Program-made: the position numbers and the translations under genes | In this document: piece by piece, positions 25,622 to 34,409 of the stretch | Numbering within the stretch: the first letter of the stretch is position 1 | Layout of the letters: the number at the start of each line of letters is the position of its first letter | Assembly (NCBI GenBank): GCA_947646585.1 | Contig: CANSHD010000001.1 | Span: 124,001 to 188,000, forward strand | DNA: 64,000 bases | Direction of reading: 5' to 3' | Source of the DNA: an uncultured Alphaproteobacteria bacterium | GTDB lineage: Bacteria > Pseudomonadota > Alphaproteobacteria > Rs-D84 | The notes under the pieces: model-generated | The model's database searches: none | What the model was told of the DNA's origin: nothing | The model's input: only the letters and a program-made list of their open reading frames with translations

Positions 25622-26797
25622 CTATTTGTCCATTTTCAATTTATGCCCCAGCCACTGGCGAACCCGATGCCTGTTTTTATACCCCGGCACAAAACACGCT
25701 GCCACCTTAACAACAAATCTCTTGATTTTATACACCGTACCACGCCGACGGTAATAATCCTTAATCGCCCGACGATATGCGGAATGCGCCGCCGCGTTAT
25801 ACATGGTATCGGCCGCGGAATACTTGAAACCACTGTCATCAAAAAAGTGTTTCAGTTCCGGCGTCACACCAACAATATGCGGATGAGACGCACGATGACT
25901 TGCCTGTTTCACGGTATCCTGACTGGCCGACACCAGGGTTAAATCCGCACCGGCACCACGACACAAAACATATTGCACCATTGCATTGTCACGATGCTGG
26001 GCGCGGTTTAATTGAATCACACGACCGCCCGGCTTCATAAAAACACACAAATGCAACGCAGAGCCTGCAATCCCCGCAATACATTTCGCCCCGGCGGCGA
26101 TTGACACCTGTTCGGCCAGACTCAATGTTTCCGGATAAACAACGCTAAAACCGTTTTTTTCAAAGATGCGCTGAATCTGCTCTTCACCAAATATAGAGCG
26201 CACACCCATGCGTCCGCGCGATAAATAAATCTTGTCACCGGCCGTCTTGCCGGCCGCATTACCGGCAATCTTTTGATAAACGGCGTTTTGAACATCTGAC
26301 GTATACTGTCCGATATGTGCGGCGCGTTGCGGAACATACATCGTACGGAAACGCGCAGACCTGTTTAACAATATCACGCGTTCCGCCCCCACCCCCAGCA
26401 TTCTAAAAAACTCAACCGCATACCACGGCAGTTCTGTTCGCGACGTCACGAAAACAAGTTTTGCATTTTTGTATTTTTTATTCAGCAACGGCCATGCACG
26501 CTCCATCCCCTCTACCAAAAAATGTCCAAAATGAAAGAAACGATCGCCACCGCAAAAAATGGCGACATCGTCATAATATACAGCGTTTTCATAAGACTTT
26601 TTCCCCGGCACCGGACGCCCGTCGGCCAGAGTATCCGCAATCAGCACGCCTGCGTTGTCAAAGACACCAAAACTGCGCCGCGACGAATTATCCACAGCCA
26701 CCACGGCATTTTGTACCTCAAACCCTGTTGGTTTGCGCATTATGGCCGCATCATCACAAGCAAACCGTTCACCATCAGATACATAAAAATCAATCAT
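25622..26797 (-). CDS. Glycosyltransferase family 61-like protein (DUF563 type)
   Basis: 391 residues from ATG 26797, which has AGGTGA five bases upstream; an in-frame GTG at 26806 is less likely. Family hallmarks are HFGHFLVEGMERAWPLL, KIYLSRGRMGVR, then GFSVVYPETLSLAEQVSIAAGAKCIAG and GSALHLCVFM. GT61 members transfer pentoses or GlcNAc to glycans; bacterial ones sit in polysaccharide loci. The last 60 residues are Arg/Lys/Tyr rich and may touch the membrane. It is isolated from the main glycosyltransferase island. Confidence 0.8.
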   Translation of the reverse strand: MIDFYVSDGERFACDDAAIMRKPTGFEVQNAVVAVDNSSRRSFGVFDNAGVLIADTLADGRPVPGKKSYENAVYYDDVAIFCGGDRFFHFGHFLVEGMERAWPLLNKKYKNAKLVFVTSRTELPWYAVEFFRMLGVGAERVILLNRSARFRTMYVPQRAAHIGQYTSDVQNAVYQKIAGNAAGKTAGDKIYLSRGRMGVRSIFGEEQIQRIFEKNGFSVVYPETLSLAEQVSIAAGAKCIAGIAGSALHLCVFMKPGGRVIQLNRAQHRDNAMVQYVLCRGAGADLTLVSASQDTVKQASHRASHPHIVGVTPELKHFFDDSGFKYSAADTMYNAAAHSAYRRAIKDYYRRRGTVYKIKRFVVKVAACFVPGYKNRHRVRQWLGHKLKMDK

Positions 26798-26815
26798 GCC
26801 CGTCACCTAAACAAA

Positions 26816-26961
26816 GGGTCGTTTTTTTACGTGCGCACGGCAGAAAATAATCCCCGGAAATTTTTGAAAAAAATGAAATAAAAAACGGGTCAGAAAAAAA
26901 CGACCCATTTTTTTAGGCATATAAAAAATCATCCCAAACCATTGAAATAATAAGGGATTTT
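26816..26961. repeat. Intergenic hairpin cluster (three nested or adjacent inverted repeats)
   Basis: The 223 bases between ftsK and the GT61 gene contain no reading frame. GGGTCGTTTTTTT (26816-26828) is inverted perfectly at 26894-26906, 65 bases away. The same right arm also pairs with GGGTC at 26887-26891 to make a compact terminator-like hairpin with T-runs on both sides. A third imperfect hairpin lies at about 26926-26961. The structure could stop read-through from ftsK and form a structured leader for the GT61 mRNA. Confidence 0.5.
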
Positions 26962-26974
26962 TGTCCTAAACGCA

Positions 26975-27000
26975 ATAAAAAAAATACCGGCAAACGCCGG
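26975..27000 (-). terminator. ftsK terminator
   Basis: CCGGCAAACGCCGG (26987-27000) folds, and on the minus strand ATTTTTTTTATTG follows. It shares its 15-base core ACCGGCAAACGCCGG with the GT61 terminator. Confidence 0.8.
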
Positions 27001-27020
27001 CATGTTTTTTTAATAAAAAA

Positions 27021-29267
27021 CTATAAAATATGACGTTTGTTGTTGGCGTCGGGCGCACTGACAACGCCCTCTTCCTCCATGCGTTCTATGAATGTCGCCG
27101 CCTTGTTGTATCCGATTTGCAGGCGTCGCTGCAGATACGAAATCGTCGGCTTTTTATCACGCAGAACAATTTCCTTTGCCTGGGTGTACAGGTCCGCGTC
27201 CTTTTCGCCCTTTGTCTGGGCGGCGGGCGTCGATGCCGGCGCGGCGGCCGCATCCGCGACGTCGTCGCCGTCGGTGACACCGGCCGCGTATTCCGGCGCC
27301 CCTTGCGCGCGCAGGAAATCGCCGATTGCATTCAATTCGGCGTCGGATATGTACGCGCCGTGTATGCGGACGGGAACGCGTCCCGCCTCGCTGAACAGCA
27401 TGTCGCCCATCGCCAACAGATTCTCGGCCCCGCCCTCGCCCAGTGTCGTACGCGAGTCGATATTGCTGCGCGCTTGGAACGAAACACGCGTCGGGAAATT
27501 GGCCTTGATAACGCCCGTAATCGTTGTCGCGTCCGGACGCTGGGTCGCCATAATTAAATGTATGCCGGCCGCACGCGCCTTTTGCGCGATACGCTGAACG
27601 CACGCCTCCACCTCTTTGCGCGCCAGGCTCATCAAATCCGCAACCTCGTCTATGATAATGACAATGTACGGCAAATCGGACAAATCTATTTCCTGGGTCT
27701 CGAACAGCAGCTCTCCCGTCTCCTCGTCGGTTCCGACGGCAACCTGGCGCGTCATCTTTTCGCCCGACGCACGCTTTTTTGCCGCCATTTCGTTATAGCT
27801 TTCGACATTGCGCGCGTCCAGAACCTGCATCTGTTTATAGCGCTCCTCCATCTCGCGAACGGCCCATTTCAATGCATTTACGGCCGCCCCGGGGTCCAGC
27901 TTTACAATCGGTGTAATCAGATGCGGAACATCGTCCCAGAAACCAAAGTCAACACCCTTTGGGTCGATAATCATCAACTTGCACTTGTCTGGCGTAAAGT
28001 GATAAACAATGGACGTAATCAAAGACTGAATAAACACGGACTTACCGGAACCCGTACGCCCCGCAACCAGCATGTGCGGCATTTTCGCCAGGTCATAGTA
28101 CATTGGCTTGCCGCCGATGTTAACACCCAGTGCCAATGGAATCTTGTACTTGGATTCAACAAACGCGGAATCCGCGATAATTTCACGATAACGCACCGTC
28201 TGGCGGTTTAGATTCACCATTTCCACGCCCAGATACGGCGTGCCCGGAATATGCGCGATACGCATGCTTTCCGTCGCCATCGCACGCGTCATATCCTTTA
28301 CGGTTTCCGTAATCTTTGCGATACGCACGCCGGTGTCGGGTTCAAATTCAAACAGCGTCACAATCGGCCCGGGCTTGATTCCGACAACCTTGCCATATAC
28401 GCCGAATTCTTCAAAATGGTCCTCCAGCGACACCGCCACGCGCTTTAATTCCGCGGTCACACCGGTCTTGCTGAAATTTGACGCCTCCAATAATTCAGGC
28501 GGCGGCAATTCATATTCCGCCGGTCCCGCGGCCGTGCGCGCGGCCACCGCGCGACGCTTTATCGCCCGGGTGCGCGGACGGCGTGCCGCGGCGGCGGGCG
28601 CCGACGCCTCTTCCTCTTCATCCTCTTCCGGCTCCGCCGCATCATCCGTCTCCTCTGGCGCAGGCGCGGCGACAACCGGACGCGTCAAATGGAACACCGA
28701 CAGAACCCAGCGTACCGCACGCCATACAAACGAAAGCAACGCGCGTACATGCGCCCATTTCACATGCAGCACCACGCCGCCCAAAACAAAGAACACACCA
28801 ACCAGCGCCATTCCAACCAACGCGGCCCATCCGCCAATCAGCGCCGTCATATCCGCCGCGGCCACCGCACCGGCCAATCCCCCGAACGTCGCCGACGGCA
28901 TAATCATGCCAAAACCGGCGGCACCGGCGGCCACCGCGATAAATCCGCGCATAAAATTATATTCGGGCGCGTTGTCGTCACGCCATCCCGCCAGCATGAC
29001 CAGCCCGCGCCGCGCCATGCATAAAAAAACAAACATCGCCGGCACAAAGCCGATTAAATAGCGCACCGCCCCGACAATATTGCCCATAATCCCCTGGCGC
29101 CCCAGTGTTCCGGCCGCGGCAAATCCGTCCAGATACGGGTCATGAAAAATCAGCGCCGCCGTCAACCAAATGCCGACAACCATCAGCGCGGCGCCCGCAC
29201 CGCGAAACACCAGACTTTTAAGTGCGCCGGCAACACTGTCCGGCAAAAATTTTGATTGAGTATCCAT
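27021..29267 (-). CDS. ftsK: DNA translocase FtsK
   Basis: 748 residues from ATG 29267. The ATG at 29276 lies upstream of the predicted transcription start and is rejected. About four TM helices occupy residues 15-190, then an acidic Pro/Ala/Glu linker (about 205-265). The motor domain has Walker A GRTGSGKSVF near 403 and Walker B (YIVIIIDEVADLM). The C-terminal winged helix reads PTISYLQRRLQIGYNKAATFIERME. FtsK pumps chromosome ends to dif at the septum and activates XerCD. It is short for FtsK because the linker is only about 60 residues. Confidence 0.93.
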   Translation of the reverse strand: MDTQSKFLPDSVAGALKSLVFRGAGAALMVVGIWLTAALIFHDPYLDGFAAAGTLGRQGIMGNIVGAVRYLIGFVPAMFVFLCMARRGLVMLAGWRDDNAPEYNFMRGFIAVAAGAAGFGMIMPSATFGGLAGAVAAADMTALIGGWAALVGMALVGVFFVLGGVVLHVKWAHVRALLSFVWRAVRWVLSVFHLTRPVVAAPAPEETDDAAEPEEDEEEEASAPAAAARRPRTRAIKRRAVAARTAAGPAEYELPPPELLEASNFSKTGVTAELKRVAVSLEDHFEEFGVYGKVVGIKPGPIVTLFEFEPDTGVRIAKITETVKDMTRAMATESMRIAHIPGTPYLGVEMVNLNRQTVRYREIIADSAFVESKYKIPLALGVNIGGKPMYYDLAKMPHMLVAGRTGSGKSVFIQSLITSIVYHFTPDKCKLMIIDPKGVDFGFWDDVPHLITPIVKLDPGAAVNALKWAVREMEERYKQMQVLDARNVESYNEMAAKKRASGEKMTRQVAVGTDEETGELLFETQEIDLSDLPYIVIIIDEVADLMSLARKEVEACVQRIAQKARAAGIHLIMATQRPDATTITGVIKANFPTRVSFQARSNIDSRTTLGEGGAENLLAMGDMLFSEAGRVPVRIHGAYISDAELNAIGDFLRAQGAPEYAAGVTDGDDVADAAAAPASTPAAQTKGEKDADLYTQAKEIVLRDKKPTISYLQRRLQIGYNKAATFIERMEEEGVVSAPDANNKRHIL

Positions 29268-29274
29268 GAAAAGC

Positions 29275-29285
29275 ATTGTATCACA
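29275..29285 (-). promoter_or_regulatory. Extended -10 of ftsK, leaderless start
   Basis: TGTGATACAAT on the minus strand. The -10 TACAAT ends at 29275, so transcription should start about 29268, one base from the ATG at 29267. Confidence 0.5.
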
Positions 29286-29318
29286 AAAAAGCGTGCAATT
29301 TAAGAATAAATCGCCGCA

Positions 29319-30002
29319 TTATTTGATGCGCATCAGCCACCATTTCACCAAATCGGCCGACACCATTCCGATAAAAGCGCCAAAAATAACATCCGACGGC
29401 CAATGCGCCCCGACACATACGCGCGCCACTCCAACAAGCACGGCCAGCGTCCACGTCAGCGGCTTTATACGCGGCGCCAGCATTCCAATCATTACCAGTG
29501 CCGCAAACGAAATCGCGGTATGCCCCGAAGGCATGGAATTAAAGACCCAGTCAAAGGACGGCGGATAAAATCCGGTAAACTCCAGCGCCTCAAACAATAT
29601 CGGACGGGCGCGACCGATAACCACCTTTAAAACCTGCACCGCCAGCCCCGCCGCAAAGATGGAGCAAAATATCAAAAACACGTTGCTGTGTCTTGTTTTT
29701 TGCCAAAAATCGACCACAAAAGCCTTTATGCTTAACCGGTTTCTCTCATTTCTCATTTTAGGTTTTGATATCAGTGATTTTTTAATATAAAAACCCAGTA
29801 CCGCGGCGGCAAAGGCCACCGCCCATACCTTGTCGTCAAAAACGACGCTTAAAACACGCCAGAACCGGCAATCCAATTCGCGCATCATCAACAGAACCGG
29901 CGCATCAAACCAAAACACACCCGCCAGCACCAGCGCCGCCGTTACCGCCGCGCCCACCCCCAGCAATCGCCATTTCATTTTATTATCTGTTGTCAGAAAC
30001 AT
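29319..30002 (-). CDS. PAP2-family membrane phosphatase
   Basis: 227 residues with about six TM helices. The three motifs of the lipid phosphatase superfamily are present: KVVIGRARP (about 140), the PSGH of SMPSGHTA (about 170), and ARVCVGAHWPSDV (about 205), with the catalytic His inside. Likely substrates are undecaprenyl diphosphate or lipid A 1-phosphate, acting on the periplasmic face. The start at 30002 is used; an in-frame ATG at 29978 is possible. It is followed by ftsK on the same strand. Confidence 0.85.
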   Translation of the reverse strand: MFLTTDNKMKWRLLGVGAAVTAALVLAGVFWFDAPVLLMMRELDCRFWRVLSVVFDDKVWAVAFAAAVLGFYIKKSLISKPKMRNERNRLSIKAFVVDFWQKTRHSNVFLIFCSIFAAGLAVQVLKVVIGRARPILFEALEFTGFYPPSFDWVFNSMPSGHTAISFAALVMIGMLAPRIKPLTWTLAVLVGVARVCVGAHWPSDVIFGAFIGMVSADLVKWWLMRIK

Positions 30003-30020
30003 ATCCGCCCCGTATTAAAG

Positions 30021-31526
30021 TTATTTGTCCATCAGACGATTATAGACTTTTCCGTCCGTCAAAATCTTTACCGCAACGGCCGACGCCAAAGAATCCTCGT
30101 CCGCGCCGCTGGTAATCACCGGACAGCCGCGTCTGATATCCTCGACCGGAACGTCGGTCTTGGTGTTAAAGTCGGACGCTTTAAAATCGCCGTTCAGCAC
30201 GTTTAAGAAAAACGCGTTTTGCTGCGACGCACTGCGAATATTGGACAGGCACACAATCGGGAAAACACCGCGTCCGTCAATTGCGCGCCCCGCCCCCGTC
30301 TTTATGGATTTGTTCAGCAGCTCCAGCGCCCCGCCGTCCGCCAAATCAATAACCGTCGCAATTCGCGCCGCGCCGCGTGTCGGCGTTCCGACCAAAACGC
30401 CGCGTGAATTTTCATAAAAAGCCCCGGCAATCGCCTCGGCCGTGCCGCGCGTCTGGTCCGATATCAGAACGACAACGGGCGCCACCGTCACCGCCGCGCC
30501 GCCGGGAATAACCTCCACCTCGTCGCGGGCGGTTTCAACAATTCTCATAACCGGGGCGGCACCCGTGAACAACCCGGCCAGTTTTGCCGCCGCGCGTTCA
30601 TCATCGCCGGTCGCCGCACGCAAATCCAAAACTATTCCCGAAACATCCGGATATTTGGCCAGCGCCTCGTTCACAATCGCGACCGCGCCGTCGGATACGC
30701 GGTGTACGACAATTTCCAATATTCCGCCGTCCGCGCCGGCCCCGCTGCGATGAACGACATCGGCGTCGGCCAGAACAACCGTCGCACGGCGCAGCACGAC
30801 GCGGCGCGTGCCGCCCGGCGTCAACAACGTTATCTTTGCGGTCCCCGAATTAAAACCGGAAATCACGGCCTCTAAATCGGCGTCTGTCATATCGCGCACC
30901 GCACGGCCGTTAATCTCTGAAATCAAATCCCCCGCGCGCACGCCGGCCGCATCGGCCGAAGACGCCTTGTACACGCCCGTCACGCGAAAGTTGCCGCGCT
31001 CGTCCCGCTGGCCGGTCAATCCCGCGCTGGTCAGCAGGCGGCCGTCTTCCGCAATCTCGGCCGCGCGCGAATAGACATAGCGTCCGTTTTCATCGACGCC
31101 CTCCATCAACGCGCCGACAACCGTTTCATACAGCTCGCTTACCGTCTGGCGGCGCAGGTCCGGGTCGCGTTCGCGCATTTTTAACACCAGCGCCGTCGTA
31201 ATTTCGCCGAAACCGTTCCAGTCACCGGCCGCCGGGCGCGGATAATTTGCGATTATATCGTCGCCCCACACCAAAACGACACGGTTGTCCGTGGCGGCGA
31301 TATGCGCGTTTTTATTCAGGCGCTCGATGCTTTCAATCGCGACGTTCAGGCTTTTCCCGCCCCATTTCACGCCGTCCAGTTTCTGATAAATATCGGCAAA
31401 TGTCGCCGACACATCGGCGACACGCAGTCCCTGTTGAACAGGCTCGTCTTCAAAGAACAGACTTTCCGCGTGCGCGGGCACCGCCGCAATGATGCATATC
31501 AATAAGAATAACTTTATCAATCTCAT
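30021..31526 (-). CDS. S41-family (CtpA-like) PDZ protein lacking the catalytic Ser and Lys
   Basis: 501 residues from ATG 31526 (MRLIKLFLLICIIAAVPAHA, signal peptide). A PDZ domain lies at about 160-250 (SSADAAGVRAGDLISEINGR) and the S41 core from about 260. In active CtpA/Prc proteases the nucleophile sits in (T/S)ASASE and the base in TFGKG. Here the aligned segments read TRGTAEAIAG and TRGAA, so Ser is Gly (about 361) and Lys is Ala (about 386). It is therefore probably a non-proteolytic periplasmic adaptor. It lies 36 bases downstream of secF and may be co-transcribed with the Sec genes. Confidence 0.85.
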   Translation of the reverse strand: MRLIKLFLLICIIAAVPAHAESLFFEDEPVQQGLRVADVSATFADIYQKLDGVKWGGKSLNVAIESIERLNKNAHIAATDNRVVLVWGDDIIANYPRPAAGDWNGFGEITTALVLKMRERDPDLRRQTVSELYETVVGALMEGVDENGRYVYSRAAEIAEDGRLLTSAGLTGQRDERGNFRVTGVYKASSADAAGVRAGDLISEINGRAVRDMTDADLEAVISGFNSGTAKITLLTPGGTRRVVLRRATVVLADADVVHRSGAGADGGILEIVVHRVSDGAVAIVNEALAKYPDVSGIVLDLRAATGDDERAAAKLAGLFTGAAPVMRIVETARDEVEVIPGGAAVTVAPVVVLISDQTRGTAEAIAGAFYENSRGVLVGTPTRGAARIATVIDLADGGALELLNKSIKTGAGRAIDGRGVFPIVCLSNIRSASQQNAFFLNVLNGDFKASDFNTKTDVPVEDIRRGCPVITSGADEDSLASAVAVKILTDGKVYNRLMDK

Positions 31527-31561
31527 GCCCATTCCCCCCATCGGCGCCCGCAGCGCAGTGT

Positions 31562-32425
31562 TTAATACTTTGTCTCGCGCAGGTTAAAGTGATACAAAAT
31601 CACGTTGGAAATATAGATGCTGGTGGCCGTTCCCATAACGATTGCGAACGTCATCGCAACGGCGAAATCTTTCAGCATCAATCCGCCAAAGAAATACAGC
31701 CCGACCATTGCCAAAATAGTGGACAGGCTGGTCATAATCGTACGATGCATCATTTCATTTATCGACAGGTCAATCAAATCCGTCATCGGCATCTTGTGGT
31801 ACTTTTTGATATTTTCATCGATACGGTCATAGTTCACAACCTTGTCGTTGATTGAATATCCGATACCCATCAGGATAACGGCGATGGACGTCTGGTTAAA
31901 TTCCAGGCCCGCAACGGAAAAGAATCCGAACATCAGCACAAAGTCCAGAACCAGCGACACGAACGAGCCGACCGCATACCCGCCGCGATAACGAATCCAG
32001 ATATAAACGCTCATCAATACAAACGACACCAGAATCGCCAGGATTCCGCCGCGAACCAGCTCGCCGCCGATTTTTGGTCCGACAATCTGAACCTGGGAAT
32101 ATTGAACCTTGTCGCCCAGAATGTCTTTGATTTCACGAACGCGCGCATTCTGCTGGGCGTCGGTCGCGCCCTTTGGCAGGCCCACGCGCAACAGTATCGA
32201 CCCGCCGTCAACAGACTGTAATTCCGGGCTGAACGCGGACAGGTCGCTGCGCATCTTGTCGATTGTATAATCCGCGGCGACCGGCGTTACCTCCATCGAT
32301 ATGCCGCCGGCAAAGTCAATGCCGTAATTCAATCCGCGCGTCGCCAGCGACAAAATGGAAATTGCAACCAGGATACCGGAAACCCAGTACGACAATTTGC
32401 GATATTTCATAAAGTGCAGTTTCAT
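31562..32425 (-). CDS. secF: Protein translocase subunit SecF
   Basis: 287 residues with six TM helices. It contains the SecF hallmark GLNYGIDFAGGISMEV near residue 32 and the RND-type block MGIGYSINDKVVNYDRIDEN (about 190-210). SecF forms with SecD a proton-driven motor that pulls secreted proteins across the inner membrane. It lies 22 bases after secD. An in-frame ATG at residue 6 is an alternative start. Confidence 0.95.
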   Translation of the reverse strand: MKLHFMKYRKLSYWVSGILVAISILSLATRGLNYGIDFAGGISMEVTPVAADYTIDKMRSDLSAFSPELQSVDGGSILLRVGLPKGATDAQQNARVREIKDILGDKVQYSQVQIVGPKIGGELVRGGILAILVSFVLMSVYIWIRYRGGYAVGSFVSLVLDFVLMFGFFSVAGLEFNQTSIAVILMGIGYSINDKVVNYDRIDENIKKYHKMPMTDLIDLSINEMMHRTIMTSLSTILAMVGLYFFGGLMLKDFAVAMTFAIVMGTATSIYISNVILYHFNLRETKY

Positions 32426-32447
32426 AACATTATCCTTTTTTGCAACC

Positions 32448-34001
32448 TTATTTGATAAATCCGATTTTTTTGTTCTTGCCGTTCATGTACCAGTCAATCA
32501 GAACCTTTGACAGTGCCAGGCACGTGAACAGCGTCGTGATAACACCGATTGACAGCGTCACCGCAAAGCCGCGAATTGGGCCCGCGCCGAACTGGAACAA
32601 AATAAGACTGCAGATAAGATTGGTCAAATTACCGTCCAGTACCGTCTTCATTGAACGATGGAATCCGACGTCAACCGCACGCAGCGACGGCACGCCCGCG
32701 CGCACTTCGTCGCGGATTCTTTCAAACGGCAGAATATTCGCGTCAACCGCCATCCCCAGCGTCAGCACGATACCCGCAATTCCCGGCAGCGTCAGCGTCG
32801 CCCCAAACAGCGCCGATATGCCGATAATCATCGCCAGATTCACCAGCAGAACGATATCCGCAATAACACCGAACCCACGGTAAAAGAATATCATGAATAT
32901 CAGCACGAACAGCACGCCGACCGCGGAACCGATTTTACCCTGGGCGATTGTATCCGCGCCCAATCCCGCGCCGACCGTGCGTTCCTCGATAACCGACAAC
33001 GGTGCCGGCAACGCGCCGCTGCGCAGCAAAACGGCCAAATCCTTTGCACCCTGCAAGGTGAATCCGCCGGATATCTGGCCGCGGCCGCCCGGAATCGGTT
33101 CACGGATAACGGGCGCCGACAAAACCTTGCCGTCCAATACAATCGCAAAGCGTTCGCCGACGTGTTCCGTCGTTAATTTCGCAAAACGACGCGCCCCCGT
33201 CGCATCAAACACCGTGGATACGACCGGCATGTTGTTCTGGTCGAAATCGGCCTGGGAATCTTTCAGGGATTCACCCGAGACCTCTACGCGGCTGTATACG
33301 GCGACCTTTTGCTCCGGCGCGTCCATATACGGCAGGAATTCCGTTCCCGCAGGTGCGCGGCCGGCCGCAACCTGCTCTGCCGGGACATTTTCATTAACCA
33401 AATGGAACGTCATCTTGGCCGTCTGACCGATAAGTTCCTTTATATGTTCTGGATTGTCGACACCGGGCAGCTGAATTAAGATATATTTCCCGCCCTGTGT
33501 CTGAATGGACGGTTCCTTTGTCCCCAGCGCATCAATACGACGGCGCACGATTTCAATACTGCGCGTCAATGCGTCGGAAACCATTTCTTCCTTTTGCTTG
33601 TCCGAATACGACAGCGTTATCGTATTTCCCGAAGACGAGATATCGACCGTCCCGCCCAGCGCACTTTTCAAGCGCCCCTTTGCGCGCGACACGTCCGCAT
33701 CGTCACGCACGACGAACGACACGACACCGTCGTTGTTACGCAGGTTTGAAAAACGCACGACACCCTTGTCGCGGTCAATCAGAACGCTGCGCGTTTCTTC
33801 GTACAACTGTGCGGATTTTTCACGCATCATGGTGGCGGTGTCCACCTCCAACAACAGCTGCGCCCCGCCCTTCAAATCCAACCCCAGCGGAATCGGACGT
33901 ATCCAGGACGGAAAATATTTCGCCGCGCTCGGCGCCATTGTCGGCACGGCCAGCAAAACACAGAACACCGCAACGAATATTATTGCCAGTTTTTTAAACA
34001 T
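32448..34001 (-). CDS. secD: Protein translocase subunit SecD
   Basis: 517 residues. The first TM helix is followed by PLGLDLKGGAQLLLEVD (about 37), the large P1 domain with QLPGVDNPEHIKELIG, then GGFTLQGAKDLAVLLRSGALPAP, and the C-terminal TM bundle with TLPGIAGIVLTLGMAVDANI. It is typical length for Alphaproteobacteria. It works with SecF and YajC in the inner membrane. It lies 27 bases downstream of yajC. Confidence 0.96.
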   Translation of the reverse strand: MFKKLAIIFVAVFCVLLAVPTMAPSAAKYFPSWIRPIPLGLDLKGGAQLLLEVDTATMMREKSAQLYEETRSVLIDRDKGVVRFSNLRNNDGVVSFVVRDDADVSRAKGRLKSALGGTVDISSSGNTITLSYSDKQKEEMVSDALTRSIEIVRRRIDALGTKEPSIQTQGGKYILIQLPGVDNPEHIKELIGQTAKMTFHLVNENVPAEQVAAGRAPAGTEFLPYMDAPEQKVAVYSRVEVSGESLKDSQADFDQNNMPVVSTVFDATGARRFAKLTTEHVGERFAIVLDGKVLSAPVIREPIPGGRGQISGGFTLQGAKDLAVLLRSGALPAPLSVIEERTVGAGLGADTIAQGKIGSAVGVLFVLIFMIFFYRGFGVIADIVLLVNLAMIIGISALFGATLTLPGIAGIVLTLGMAVDANILPFERIRDEVRAGVPSLRAVDVGFHRSMKTVLDGNLTNLICSLILFQFGAGPIRGFAVTLSIGVITTLFTCLALSKVLIDWYMNGKNKKIGFIK

Positions 34002-34028
34002 AACCTTATCCCTTTGTGCAACAACCCA

Positions 34029-34337
34029 TTATTCAACCGTGGCGACGGCATTCTTGTTAACCTCTACCACGACGCCTTTGGCAATTTCTATTTCCAGTGT
34101 TTTTTCGCCCACTTTCTTTACAGTGCCGTAAATACCGGCCGCCATTACGCGGTTGCCGACCTTTATCGCATCCAGCATCTTTTTGTATTCCGCCATGCGC
34201 TTGCGCTGGGGGCGAACCATGAACAGATAGATTATCCCAAAGACAACCAACAGGTAAATTAACAAACCCCATATGTCGTTTTTGGGCGCGGACGCCGCCG
34301 TGTCTGCAACAACGGCAACATTTTCAACAGCTTCCAT
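34029..34337 (-). CDS. yajC: Preprotein translocase accessory subunit YajC
   Basis: 102 residues: a short N-terminal periplasmic segment, one TM helix (WGLLIYLLVVFGIIYLFMV, about 24-42), then the conserved RPQRKRMAEYKKMLDAIKVG and a small beta domain. It is the first gene of the leftward yajC-secD-secF operon. Confidence 0.95.
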   Translation of the reverse strand: MEAVENVAVVADTAASAPKNDIWGLLIYLLVVFGIIYLFMVRPQRKRMAEYKKMLDAIKVGNRVMAAGIYGTVKKVGEKTLEIEIAKGVVVEVNKNAVATVE

Positions 34338-34409
34338 TTGAATTCTCCTTGTCTTTTATAGGCTCAGAATAGAAAAAAAAGCTACATATGTAAAGGAAAT
34401 AGTTGATTT

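Noticed and set aside
26816..26961. Small RNA gene between ftsK and the GT61 gene
   Set aside because: Hairpins are present but no promoter with proper hexamers was found on either strand, so terminators or a leader are simpler.
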